Below are positions 8,549-16,650 of a stretch of DNA of 64,000 nucleotides, piece by piece. Source of the DNA: Intestinimonas aquisgranensis (GTDB lineage Bacteria; Bacillota; Clostridia; Oscillospirales; Oscillospiraceae); contig JAJEQY010000007.1 in assembly GCA_020687605.1 (NCBI GenBank), positions 1 through 64,000 of the forward strand. The letters run 5' to 3'. The position numbers were made by a program, and so were the translations under genes. Each line of letters starts with the position of its first letter. Within the stretch, counting starts at the first letter, position 1. A model generated the notes under the pieces. It made no database searches and was not told the origin of the DNA. It saw only the letters and a program-made list of their open reading frames with translations.

Positions 8549-9745
8549 TCAGCCCCGGAGCTCCAGCAGCTTCTGCTTGAGCTCGCCCTCGATGCGGCCC
8601 AGCTCCAGCTCGGCTTCCTTGCGCTTCTGGGCGCCGTCCTGCTGGATCTTCATGACCTCGTCCAGGGTGGAGATGAGCTGCTGGTTGGTGTGCTGGAGGG
8701 TCTGAATGTCCACCACACTGCGCTCGGCCTCCTTGGCAGTCTCGATTGTGCCCATCTTCAGCATGTCGGCATTCTTCTTCAGAAGCTCGTTGGTCATGTT
8801 GGTGACGGCGCTCTGGGCCGCGGTGGCCTGACGGGAGTGCTCCAGGCCCAGAGAGAGGACCATCTGGCTCTTCCACAGGGGGATGGTGTTGACCAGGGAG
8901 GACTGGATCTTCTCCAGCATGAGGGCGTCGTTGTTCTGGATGAGCCGGGTCTGGGGCCCCATCTGGATGGAGATCATGCGGGTGAGCTCCAGGTCGTGGA
9001 TCTTTTTCTCAAAACGGGAGCACATGTTGGCCAGGTCGTTGTAGGCCTGGGCGTCCTCTTGGGCGCCGGTCTCCGCCGCCTTCTTCCGCAGGGCCTCCAG
9101 GTCGTTCTCCCTGACCTGCTGGAGCCGCTTCTTGCCCGCCAGGATATACATGGTGAGTTCTTTATAGTATTTGGTGTTGAGGTCGTACATCTGGTCCAGC
9201 ATGGCGATGTCCTTCATCAGGGTCACCTGATGGCCCTCTAGCACCGCGACGATCTTATTCACGTTGGTCTCGGCCTTGGCGTACTGGGCCTTCATGGCCT
9301 CCAGATCGTTTTTCTTCTTCTGGAAGAAGCCGAAAATACCGCTCTTTTCCTCCTGACCGAAGTTCTGGAGCTCCCCCACCAGGCCGGCCAGGGACTGGCC
9401 AATCTCACCAAGGTCCTTGGTGCGGACGGAGTTCAGGGTGTTCTCCGAGAAGGAGGCGATGTTCTTTTGGGCGGCGGCGCCGTACTGGAGGACCACATTG
9501 GAGTCGGTGATGTCGATCTTCTGGGCGAAGTCGTCCACCATCTTCCGCTCGGCCTCGGTGAGCTGGCTCTCGTCCAGCTTTACGGCTTGCTCGTCCCGGG
9601 CCTTCTGAGCCGCGGCGGCGTCCTCGGCGCTCTGATCGGGAGTAAGCGTGAGCTCCGGCGCCTGGGGCGCCTGGGCGGCGGCGGTACCGGCGGACAGGTC
9701 GGGGGTCAGGGTGAGCTCAGGGGTGAAATCATTGTTTTCAGGCAT
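8549..9745 (-). CDS. TelA-like toxic-anion resistance family protein
   Basis: A 398-residue, mostly helical protein with the TelA layout: IDITDSNVVLQYGAAAQKNIASFSENTL near the N terminus, then long coiled coils through YKELTMYILAGKKRL, FEKKIHDLELTRMISIQMGPQTRLIQNND and TNELLKKNADMLKMG. The first 50 residues repeat ELTLTPD. TelA was linked to tellurite resistance, but the family is found widely and probably acts at the envelope. The neighbouring XpaC-like and TPM genes are its usual companions. Confidence 0.87.
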   Translation of the reverse strand: MPENNDFTPELTLTPDLSAGTAAAQAPQAPELTLTPDQSAEDAAAAQKARDEQAVKLDESQLTEAERKMVDDFAQKIDITDSNVVLQYGAAAQKNIASFSENTLNSVRTKDLGEIGQSLAGLVGELQNFGQEEKSGIFGFFQKKKNDLEAMKAQYAKAETNVNKIVAVLEGHQVTLMKDIAMLDQMYDLNTKYYKELTMYILAGKKRLQQVRENDLEALRKKAAETGAQEDAQAYNDLANMCSRFEKKIHDLELTRMISIQMGPQTRLIQNNDALMLEKIQSSLVNTIPLWKSQMVLSLGLEHSRQATAAQSAVTNMTNELLKKNADMLKMGTIETAKEAERSVVDIQTLQHTNQQLISTLDEVMKIQQDGAQKRKEAELELGRIEGELKQKLLELRG

Positions 9746-9825
9746 AATATGGTTCCCTCGCTTTCATCATGAGTGAAAAGATTTAGAGGTGGAGGGCGCA
9801 GCCTCCGCGTTCCGTAGCCGCGGAT

Positions 9826-10506
9826 TCAATTCTGACCGCCCAGTTGTTCACCGGCCAGCCCCTCCTGGGCCAGCAGGTTTTCCAGCACGGTGATGTCGGT
9901 GGAGATATCCAGGGCCTCGTCTCCGAAGAGCGCGTCCAGCTGCTTGTCAAAGGCCCGGACCACAGTGTCCATCATGGACTCTATCTTGCCCATGGTGCCG
10001 TCGATGTTCTCACCGGAGACCCCGGTGGCGCCCATGCGGTCATAGGCATTGAGGAGCTTGAGGGTGGTGGGGAGGTAGTAATTGAGGAATTTCCGAATCT
10101 GGGGCAGCTTTTTGGGGTGCTCCACCACATAGGAGATGATTTTTTTGGTGGTGGACTCCAGATGGTCGATCTGGGCGGAAATGGTGGGGTCGGCGATGGC
10201 GTCGTTGAGCCGGTGCATCTCAGATACCGCCCGGTCCCGCTCCTGAATGAGGGCGTCCAGCTCCGGATCGCCGGTAGAGGCGGGCTTCTCCTGGGCGGGT
10301 TCCGCCTTGGCCTTCTTCTCCGGCTCCGGTGTCTCAAAGGTCCGGTCAGGGCACAGGGCCTTGGCGATGAGAAAGACCACCAGGGAGACCAGAACGGCGG
10401 CCACATAGTGGAGAGGCCGGTAGAAGGGCAGGAACAGGCCGAAGATCAGCCACACCACAGCCACCGCGTAGATGGGGAGTACGGATCGTTTCACTACTTT
10501 CGCCAT
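9826..10506 (-). CDS. XpaC-like 5-bromo-4-chloroindolyl phosphate hydrolysis family protein
   Basis: A 226-residue protein with two adjacent transmembrane helices at about 13-53, a charged linker, and a helical C-terminal domain with LPQIRKFLNYYLPTTLKLLNAYDRM, the hallmark of the XpaC family. The ATG at 10506 is used because AAGGAGG precedes it; an upstream in-frame start has no ribosome site. It heads the minus-strand TelA/TPM cluster. XpaC was named from a colour reaction and its real substrate is not known. Confidence 0.83.
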   Translation of the reverse strand: MAKVVKRSVLPIYAVAVVWLIFGLFLPFYRPLHYVAAVLVSLVVFLIAKALCPDRTFETPEPEKKAKAEPAQEKPASTGDPELDALIQERDRAVSEMHRLNDAIADPTISAQIDHLESTTKKIISYVVEHPKKLPQIRKFLNYYLPTTLKLLNAYDRMGATGVSGENIDGTMGKIESMMDTVVRAFDKQLDALFGDEALDISTDITVLENLLAQEGLAGEQLGGQN

Positions 10507-10576
10507 AACTGCCTCCTTAAACAGGGGATACATGGCTATTGTACCCTCCCGCCGGGTGGGTGTCAATGGTCGGGCA

Positions 10577-10605
10577 TTGACAGGGAGGGTAAAACTCATT
10601 ATGAT
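10577..10605 (+). promoter_or_regulatory. Sigma-A-type promoter of ilvA
   Basis: TTGACA at 10577-10582, a 17-bp spacer and TATGAT at 10600-10605, 40 bp before the start codon. Confidence 0.8.
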
Positions 10606-10644
10606 AAAAGAATACAGCCGTAAAACAAGAGGAAGTGAAGCGCC

Positions 10645-11859
10645 ATGATGACATTAGAGGATTTCAAGGCCGCGCGTAGTGTGCTCGCCGGGGTGCTGGC
10701 CGACACCCATCTGGTCCATTCCACCGCCCTTTCCAGGGCCACGGGGAACCAGGTCTATATTAAACCGGAGAACATGCAGGTTACCGGCGCCTATAAGATC
10801 CGTGGCGCCTATTATAAGATCAGCACCCTCTCCCAGGAGGAGAAGGAGCGGGGACTCATCACCGCATCCGCCGGCAACCACGCCCAGGGCGTGGCCTATG
10901 CCGCTCAGGCCGCCGGGGTGAAGGCCACCGTGGTCATGCCCACCACTACCCCCCTGGTGAAGGTGAACAACACCAAGGACTACGGCGCCCAGGTCATCCT
11001 CCACGGCGCCGTCTTTGACGATGCCGCCGAGCTGGCCGGCCGGCTCTCCCAGTCGGAGGGCTACACCTACATCCACCCCTTCAACGACCCCGTCCTGGCC
11101 ACCGGTCAGGGGACCATCGCCTATGAGATCTTCTCCGACCTGCCTGACGTGGACATCATCCTGGTGCCCGTGGGCGGCGGCGGGCTGGCCTCCGGTGTGG
11201 CCACCCTCACCAAGCTGCTCAATCCCAACGTAAAGGTCATCGGTGTGGAGCCCACCGGCGCCGCCTCCATGAAGGCCAGCCTGGAGGCTGGCCACATCGT
11301 CACCCTGGAGAAGGTGGACACCATCGCCGACGGCGTGGCGGACAAAACCCCGGGAGACAAGATTTTCCCCTACATCCAGCAGAACCTGGACGGCATCATC
11401 ACCATCGACGAACACGAGCTGGTGGACGCCTTCCTGGACATGATGGAAAAGCATAAGATGATCGTGGAGAATGCCGGACTGCTGTCCGTGGCCGCCCTCA
11501 ATCACCTAGACTGCAAGGGCAAGAATGTGGTGAGCGTTCTCTCCGGCGGCAACATGGACGTCATCACCGTCTCCTCCCTGGTCCAGCACGGCCTGGTGAG
11601 TCGGGGCCGGGTGTTCACCTTCTCGGTGCAGCTCCCCGACCGGCCCGGCGAGCTGGTCCGGGTGGCCGAGCTGGTGGCCGAGCTCAACGGCAACATCATC
11701 CGGCTGGACCACAACCAGTTCGTCAACATCAACCGCCAGAGCGGTGTGGAGCTGCGGGTCACTCTGGAGGCCTTCGGGCTTGTCCATAAGGAGGAGATCA
11801 TGAGCGCCCTGCGTCAGGCGGGCTACGATGCCAAAGAGGTCATGACCACCAGTGTGTAA
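10645..11859 (+). CDS. ilvA: Threonine ammonia-lyase
   Basis: A 404-residue PLP enzyme converting threonine to 2-oxobutanoate and ammonia. The PLP lysine is in TGAYKIRGA near residue 51, the substrate loop is TASAGNHAQGVA, and the phosphate-binding glycine loop is VPVGGGGLASG. The last 75 residues (FTFSVQLPDRPGELVRVAELVAELNGNIIRL) form one ACT domain. This short form with a single ACT domain is typical of Gram-positive bacteria; whether it serves isoleucine synthesis or threonine breakdown cannot be decided here. Two start codons are adjacent (10645 and 10648). Confidence 0.93.
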   Translation: MMTLEDFKAARSVLAGVLADTHLVHSTALSRATGNQVYIKPENMQVTGAYKIRGAYYKISTLSQEEKERGLITASAGNHAQGVAYAAQAAGVKATVVMPTTTPLVKVNNTKDYGAQVILHGAVFDDAAELAGRLSQSEGYTYIHPFNDPVLATGQGTIAYEIFSDLPDVDIILVPVGGGGLASGVATLTKLLNPNVKVIGVEPTGAASMKASLEAGHIVTLEKVDTIADGVADKTPGDKIFPYIQQNLDGIITIDEHELVDAFLDMMEKHKMIVENAGLLSVAALNHLDCKGKNVVSVLSGGNMDVITVSSLVQHGLVSRGRVFTFSVQLPDRPGELVRVAELVAELNGNIIRLDHNQFVNINRQSGVELRVTLEAFGLVHKEEIMSALRQAGYDAKEVMTTSV

Positions 11860-12114
11860 AAACCATGCCGCCCGCCGGCAGGGCCGACGGGCGGCTATAT
11901 GATGCGGCAGGCCGCGCCGGATCGTCGCCGCCGTGCCGGGCGGCGGCGTGGGGCCGCGCTGGGGAGGCCGGCGGCTGTTCCGGGGCCACGATCCGCTTGC
12001 CGTATCCTATGCCGTCCGGAGGCGGAGGGTGCCCGGTCCGGGCTGTCTGCCCCCTGCCCGGAACTGCGCTGTGCCCTTGTCCCGATGTTATTTTTCCACA
12101 AGGAGTGAGGAATT
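11860..12114 (+). other. Intergenic region between ilvA and rpe
   Basis: 255 bp, very GC-rich. Just after ilvA a dyad (CCGCCCG / CGGGCGG) could stop transcription but lacks a T run. The ribosome site AAGGAGTGAGG precedes rpe. No gene is seen. Confidence 0.5.
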
Positions 12115-12762
12115 ATGGTAAAGATCGCGCCATCTATTCTCTCTGCTGATTTCTGCGACCTGGACCGGGAGATCAAGCGGGTCTCCACCGCCGACTGGCT
12201 CCATGTGGATGTGATGGACGGCATGTTCGTGCCCAACATCACCATCGGCGTGCCGGTGGTGGCCTCTATCCGAAAGCACACGGATATGTTCCTGGACGTC
12301 CACCTCATGGTGGAGAAGCCGGGGCGGTACGTGGAGGCCTTCGCCAAGGCGGGGGCCGACCTGCTCTCCGTCCACCTGGAGGCCGACCTGCCCCCCGCCA
12401 TCCACGACGCCCTCCGGGCCATGGAGGACAATGGCGTGAAGAAGGCCATCGCCCTCCGGCCCATCACCTCCGCTGAGGCGGTGCTCCCCTACCTGGAGCA
12501 GGGGCTGGACATGGTGCTGGTGATGACGGTGGAGCCCGGCTTCGGCGGCCAGAAGTTCATGACCGATCAGCTCAGCAAGATCAAGGCCATCCGGAGCTAC
12601 ATCGACCGGTATTGCCCCGACTGCGACCTGGAGGTGGACGGCGGCGTCAACCTGGAGACGGCCAAATTGGTGACCGAGGCCGGCGCCAACGTGCTGGTGG
12701 CCGGCTCGGCGGTATACGGAGCGGCCGACCCCGCCGCCATGATCGCTGCCCTCCGGGGCTGA
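12115..12762 (+). CDS. rpe: Ribulose-phosphate 3-epimerase
   Basis: A 215-residue TIM barrel that interconverts ribulose 5-phosphate and xylulose 5-phosphate. Signatures: the start KIAPSILSADF, the metal-binding LHVDVMDGMFVPNITIG, VHLEA, the TVEPGFGGQKF phosphate loop, and EVDGGVN followed by GANVLVAGSAVYG. Length is normal. It lies 40 bp before recR. Confidence 0.95.
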   Translation: MVKIAPSILSADFCDLDREIKRVSTADWLHVDVMDGMFVPNITIGVPVVASIRKHTDMFLDVHLMVEKPGRYVEAFAKAGADLLSVHLEADLPPAIHDALRAMEDNGVKKAIALRPITSAEAVLPYLEQGLDMVLVMTVEPGFGGQKFMTDQLSKIKAIRSYIDRYCPDCDLEVDGGVNLETAKLVTEAGANVLVAGSAVYGAADPAAMIAALRG

Positions 12763-12802
12763 GCGGCCCATTATCCCGATCCTTTTGGAGGTAACCCAAC
12801 CT

Positions 12803-13414
12803 ATGGAATACTTTCCCCCCGCCCTGGAGCGGCTCACGGAGCAGTTCGCCCGCCTGCCGGGCATCGGCGCCAAGAGCGCCCAGCGGCTGGCCTTTTTCGT
12901 CCTCAACCTGCCGGAGGAGGACGCCAAGGAGTTTGCCGACGCCATCGTCGCCGCCAAGGAGTCTATCTCCCTGTGTCCCGTCTGCGGGAACTTCACCCAG
13001 GGGGAGGGACCCTGCGCCATCTGCAGCAGCGACAAGCGTGACCCCGGCCTGGTCTGCGTGGTGGCCGATCCCCGGGACGTCATCGCCCTGGAGCGGTCCC
13101 GGGAGTACAACGGCCGCTACCACGTCCTTCACGGCGTCATCTCGCCCATGAACCACGTTGGGCCCGACGACCTGCACATCAAGGAGCTCACCCAGCGGGT
13201 GGCCTCCGGTGAGGTGCGGGAGGTCATCATGGCCACCAACCCCGACACCGAGGGGGAGGCCACCGCCATGTATCTGGCCCGGCTCCTGCGTCCCTTCGGC
13301 GTCAAAATCACCCGCCTGGCCTACGGCATCCCCGTGGGCGGACACCTGGAGTACGCCGACGACGCCACTCTCATGCGCGCGCTGGAGGGCCGCCGGGAGT
13401 TCTTTTTCTCGTGA
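12803..13414 (+). CDS. recR: Recombination mediator protein RecR
   Basis: A 203-residue protein of DNA gap repair, acting with RecF and RecO. It has the N-terminal helix-hairpin-helix (ARLPGIGAKSAQRLAFF), a four-Cys zinc finger (CPVCGNF...CAICSS) near residues 58-73, and a Toprim domain (VCVVADPRDVIALERS through PDTEGEATAMYLARLL). The ATG at 12803 is used since GGAGGT lies 11 bp upstream. The last codons read into the first copy of a 107-bp tandem repeat, so its end (RREFFFS) is partly repeat-encoded. Confidence 0.95.
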   Translation: MEYFPPALERLTEQFARLPGIGAKSAQRLAFFVLNLPEEDAKEFADAIVAAKESISLCPVCGNFTQGEGPCAICSSDKRDPGLVCVVADPRDVIALERSREYNGRYHVLHGVISPMNHVGPDDLHIKELTQRVASGEVREVIMATNPDTEGEATAMYLARLLRPFGVKITRLAYGIPVGGHLEYADDATLMRALEGRREFFFS

Positions 13415-13731
13415 GAAAAAGAACCAAAAAGAGCTTTATTACCGCTCTTGCACTGAGTTGAGGACGAGAAGCTGCCGCCCGGTTACTGGTGTGATTCGTG
13501 CATGGAAGTGCTTTTTGGTGAGGAAAAGAACCAAAAAGAGCTTTGTTATCGCTCTTGCACTGGCCCGAGGATGAGAGGCAGTCCCACGGCCACCGGCGTG
13601 GCGCGTATGTGGAAGCGCTTTTGGGTGAGAAAAAGAACCAAAAAGAGCTTTGTTACCGCTCTTGCACTGGTCCGAGAGTGAGAGGCAATCACACGGCCAC
13701 GAAACTGAAATACAAAAAAGCGGACGCCCGA
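13411..13731 (+). repeat. Three tandem 107-bp repeats downstream of recR
   Basis: Copies begin at 13411, 13518 and 13625, each with GAAAAGAACCAAAAAGAGC then CGCTCTTGCACTG; the spacing is 107 bp both times. Each copy holds an AAGAGC / GCTCTT hairpin. The first is preceded by its inverted complement (arms 13399-13410 and 13413-13424, GTTCTTTTTCTC), which contains the recR stop. The third copy loses similarity after CACGGCCAC at 13700, which may mark the left end of the outer mobile element. Confidence 0.85.
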
Positions 13732-13771
13732 AGGTGCCTCCCGATAAGAAAACATCGTGGGGCAAGAGAGA

Positions 13772-13799
13772 ACGGTATAGCTTCGGCTATGCCGTTTTT
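13772..13799 (+). terminator. Intrinsic terminator reading rightward
   Basis: Stem ACGGTATAGC / GCTATGCCGT with a TTCG tetraloop, then TTTTC. It stops plus-strand transcription just before the convergent recombinase remnant. Confidence 0.75.
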
Positions 13800-13800
13800 C

Positions 13801-15024
13801 TCATTCTTGCCTTGATGAAGTTACTTTGGATACTTCCAGGGCTCCAATGCCCTTGTAGTAGATGTCAATTCCCTGGGTGCGGTTCTTGCCCTTCGGATCG
13901 CTGGCTGCATGAACAACAATCTTCTCGATAAATTCATGCAAGATACATGGGGTCAATTCTGGGATTTCCGTATACCGTTCTACAACGGAGAGAAACCTTT
14001 CCACATTGGCGCTTTTGCGTTCCTCTACCTCGATTTCATCCCGAAGGGCAATCGCTACATCTTGAAGCTGATGCTGCTCTTTCTCATAGTCGGTAGATAG
14101 CTTTTGAAAACGCTCGTCAGAAAGTTTTCCCGAAATGGTATCCTCATAGAGCCGCTTGAAAATGGTGTCCAGTTCTGCGATCCGCTTTTCAGCATCAGCC
14201 AATGTTTTCTTCCGCTTTGCCAAACCTCGGTTACGTTGGCGCATATCCGCATCCATAACCATCTTTACAAAATCGTCTTTGCGCTGTGATGCAAAGGAAA
14301 CGATCTCACGCAGATTTTGCAGAACCAATTCCTCCAGGATAACAGTTCGGATGGAATGTGTCTGCCCGCATACATCACGGCTTTTCCGATAGCCGGAACA
14401 CAGATAGTATTCCTGATCGCGCCGGAAATTGGTTGCCCTACATTGATACATGACGGAACCGCAGTCGGCACAGAACATCATGCCGGAGAACATCCCCATT
14501 TCTCCCATCTTTGTGGGTCGGCGCCGCGTCTGCCTTGCAAGCCTTGCTGCATCGGCAATCGCCTCTGTCCAGATGGCTTCATGGGTATTCTCAAAAATCT
14601 TCCACTCGGTTTCTGGATTGAGAAGGGTCTTTTTGCTCTTGTAGGATTTTTTGCGGGTTTTGAAATTAACCGTGTGCCCCAGGTATTCACGCCAGCGGTC
14701 CATGATGTCGGCAATCGTAGAAGAATCCCAGGCATAAGGAGAACCTTTCTTTGTGACATTGGTCGTCCTGCCTTTACTCTCATAGTAAGCAGCCGGAGTA
14801 AGGATTTTTCTTTCCGTCAGCTTTCTTGCGATCTGCGAGGGTCCCAATCCGTCCATGATATAAAGACCGATTTCATAAACCACCTGGGCCGCTTCTTCAT
14901 CCTTCACCCATTGCTTTTTATCATCAGACGATTTCATGTATCCATACGGAGGCATGGTAGCCAAATGCTCCCCCGCATTGCCTTTCACTTTCATAACGGC
15001 ACGGATTTTTTTGCTGGTGTCTTT
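13801..15024 (-). pseudogene. Large serine recombinase of the outer element, C-terminal half
   Basis: 407 codons of a TnpX-type recombinase without its catalytic domain. From the cut site it reads KDTSKKIRAV, then the recombinase domain (GNAGEHLATMPPYGY), a zinc ribbon (CADCGSVMYQC ... CSGY) and a C-terminal coiled coil. The N-terminal 154 residues lie at 58828-59289 on the same strand and in the same codon phase; together they make 560 residues, normal for the family. The reading frame runs upstream only to a stop inside the inner ICE. An internal ATG at 14994 has no convincing ribosome site. Confidence 0.93.
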
Positions 15025-15030
15025 GGCGTA
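15022..15030. other. Left attachment-site core of the inner ICE
   Basis: TTTGGCGTA. To its left the recombinase reading frame is intact; to its right it hits a stop after one more codon. The matching core TTTGGTGTA is at 58828-58836. One position differs, so the crossover dinucleotide lies in TTTGG or GTA. Confidence 0.85.
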
Positions 15031-15186
15031 GTTAGCGAAAATGTTCTATGATAAAGAGAAAACGGAGAAAAACATCGAAAAAACAACGATAAAAATACAA
15101 TAAATCGAATGGTGGAGCATGGCGGTCGGGAGATTTTGTCGAAAGGTGCTATGAGCACCACACCGCATACTTCTGAGGTGAAAATC

Positions 15187-15231
15187 ATGTTATCCACTAT
15201 TATTCCCCTCAAAGACCTTATCGCAAATTGA
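15187..15231 (+). CDS. Possible 14-residue leader peptide upstream of repA
   Basis: ATG preceded by GAGGTG at good spacing encodes MLSTIIPLKDLIAN and stops. It lies 100 bp before a strong terminator and 160 bp before repA. A start, a ribosome site and a downstream terminator are the parts of an attenuation leader, but chance cannot be excluded for so short a frame. Confidence 0.3.
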   Translation: MLSTIIPLKDLIAN

Positions 15232-15330
15232 GAAAATTAAGAGAAAAGAGAACTATTTGTCTGAAAGCGCATATGCGAGATTGACGCTGCTCCGGGGAAC
15301 AATCCGGCCAAACAACTTTATCATTGAAAA

Positions 15331-15367
15331 GGTCACGATCCAGTTGAAAGGGTCGTGCCCTTTTTTT
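15331..15367 (+). terminator. Attenuator-like terminator directly before repA
   Basis: Arms GGTCACGATCC and GGGTCGTGCCC pair with one bulge and run into seven T residues. The repA ribosome site (AGGAGG, 15381-15386) begins 14 bp later. Transcripts from the left end must pass it to reach repA. Confidence 0.65.
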
Positions 15368-15392
15368 GCGCCCAAACGACAGGAGGCAGAAC

Positions 15393-16352
15393 ATGAACTT
15401 CGATTATTACTATGGCGACGAGAGCAATCAATTTGCTTTCTACCGTATTCCCCGGCAGCTCATTACCGGGGAGGCGTTCAAAAAGTTGTCCACAGACGCA
15501 AAACTCTTGTACGGCCTCCTGCTGGACCGCATGGGCCTGTCCGCCAAAAACGGCTGGTATGACGATATGGGGCGTGTGTTCATCTACTACACCCTGGACG
15601 AGATACAAGAGGACCTGAACTGCGGCCATGAAAAGGCGGTCCGGCTCCTGGCAGAGCTGGACACCGGCAAGAAAGGCTTCGGCCTCATTGAGCGGGTCAA
15701 GCAGGGGCAGGGCCGCCCCACTAAGATCTATGTCAAACGCTTCACCACCCGCGCCATACCGCCGCAACCCGCTGCGCCGCAAGACATTCCCAGACTTCCG
15801 ATTTTCGGAAGTCAAGACTTCGGAAAAGCAGAAGTCAAGAGTTCCGAAAAACAGAAGTCAAGACTTCCGGTTATCGGAAGTGCAGACTTCCGAAAATCGG
15901 ACACAAGTTATATTGAGTCTAATCAGACTGATCTCAGTCAGCTTTATCCATCTATCCATCCATCTGCCACAGTCCCGGAGAGCAGATGGATAGATCGAAG
16001 CGAGTGCCGGAGAGAAGTGCAAGAAGCAATCGAATTTCCCCTTCTCTGCCAGCAGTTTGGTTATGAGGACGTGGAAAGCGTGACAGAGCTGATCGTGGAC
16101 ACGCTATGCAGCACCCGGCCTACCTTTCGCATTGGAGGGGCGGAAATGCCGGCCGAGCAGGTAAAAGGGCGGCTGCAAATGTTGGACAATGGCCATTTGG
16201 AATATGTGTTTGACTGCATGAGACGCAACACAACAGAGATACGTAATATCCGCGCCTATCTGTTGACCGCCCTATATAACGCACCAGTCACAATGAGCCC
16301 CTATTATCAGGCGGCAGTCCAACATGACTTTTCCTATCCACAGCGGGAATGA
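15393..16352 (+). CDS. repA: RepA-like replication initiator
   Basis: A 319-residue protein. Residues 1 to about 125 (FAFYRIPRQLITGEAFKKLSTDAKLLYGLLLDRM, then YYTLDEIQEDLNCGHEKAVRLLAEL) match the winged-helix N-terminal domain of plasmid RepA_N initiators and their relatives in ICEs. The C-terminal domain (about 205-310, FPLLCQQFG ... MPAEQVKGRLQMLDNGHLEYVFDCMR) is the usual partner domain in Clostridia. The variable middle holds five DNA iterons. The ATG at 15393 follows AGGAGG. The protein probably starts replication of the excised circle, as RepA_N initiators bind repeats inside their own gene. Confidence 0.85.
   Translation: MNFDYYYGDESNQFAFYRIPRQLITGEAFKKLSTDAKLLYGLLLDRMGLSAKNGWYDDMGRVFIYYTLDEIQEDLNCGHEKAVRLLAELDTGKKGFGLIERVKQGQGRPTKIYVKRFTTRAIPPQPAAPQDIPRLPIFGSQDFGKAEVKSSEKQKSRLPVIGSADFRKSDTSYIESNQTDLSQLYPSIHPSATVPESRWIDRSECRREVQEAIEFPLLCQQFGYEDVESVTELIVDTLCSTRPTFRIGGAEMPAEQVKGRLQMLDNGHLEYVFDCMRRNTTEIRNIRAYLLTALYNAPVTMSPYYQAAVQHDFSYPQRE
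15791..15905 (+). repeat. Five tandem 23-bp iterons inside repA (candidate replication origin)
   Basis: Copies start at 15791, 15814, 15837, 15860 and 15883, exactly 23 bp apart. Each follows (A/C)AGACTTCCG, five variable bases, CGGAAGTC with substitutions; copies 1 and 4 are near-perfect dyads. Because 23 is not a multiple of three, each copy is read in a different frame, so selection appears to act on the DNA rather than on the protein. Confidence 0.88.
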
Positions 16353-16370
16353 ACAGGAGGAGTAGTCCCT

Positions 16371-16604
16371 ATGAGCCGTTATAAAACAAAAGACTACTCC
16401 AACCGCCGGGAATACCTGGACTGGCTGGCGGAGAGGTACGGCGTGGACAGGGCCGATGTGGTGCTGCTGGCCTCGATCCTGGGGACCGACCAGGACTTTG
16501 ACGGCCTCCCGTCCACACTGGCCGACCTGCCCGCCGCCAAGCACACCCAGGGGGCGGTTTTCCCCACGGATCGTCCCAAACGAGCAAAACTCCCCTCAAA
16601 TTGA
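16371..16604 (+). CDS. Small conserved-looking ICE protein of unknown function
   Basis: A 77-residue protein with a ribosome site AGGAGGAG 10 bp upstream, 18 bp after repA. The first half (KDYSNRREYLDWLAERYGVDRADVVLLASILG) looks like a folded helical unit; the rest is loop-rich. No family is recognised. Its last codons (AKLPSN) and stop are supplied by the first copy of the ICE palindrome. Confidence 0.6.
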   Translation: MSRYKTKDYSNRREYLDWLAERYGVDRADVVLLASILGTDQDFDGLPSTLADLPAAKHTQGAVFPTDRPKRAKLPSN

Positions 16605-16614
16605 GGGAAGTTTT
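16586..16614. repeat. ICE palindrome, copy 1
   Basis: AAAACTCCCCTCAAATT with near-complementary second arm. It forms the end of the 77-residue gene and contains its stop. Confidence 0.8.
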
Positions 16615-16650
16615 CAATAAAACGCCACGACATAAAGGAGGAAAACGACT

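Larger units (their letters stand above)
15031..15392 (+). other. Left-end non-coding region of the ICE upstream of repA
   Basis: About 360 bp without a long gene. It contains an AT-rich stretch, a small dyad (GGTGCT ATG AGCACC) near 15145, a possible 14-codon leader at 15187-15231, and an attenuator-like terminator at 15331-15367 immediately before the repA ribosome site. It should also hold the recombinase-binding arm of the attachment site. Confidence 0.5.

Noticed and set aside
6968..9241. A 757-codon open frame on the plus strand
   Set aside because: It lies opposite the regulator, TPM and TelA genes, has shadow-like composition from GC-rich third positions, and no ribosome site.
13411..13731. 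CRISPR-like spaced repeats
   Set aside because: Only three copies, unit 107 bp with gradual divergence; no short constant repeats with unique spacers and no cas genes.
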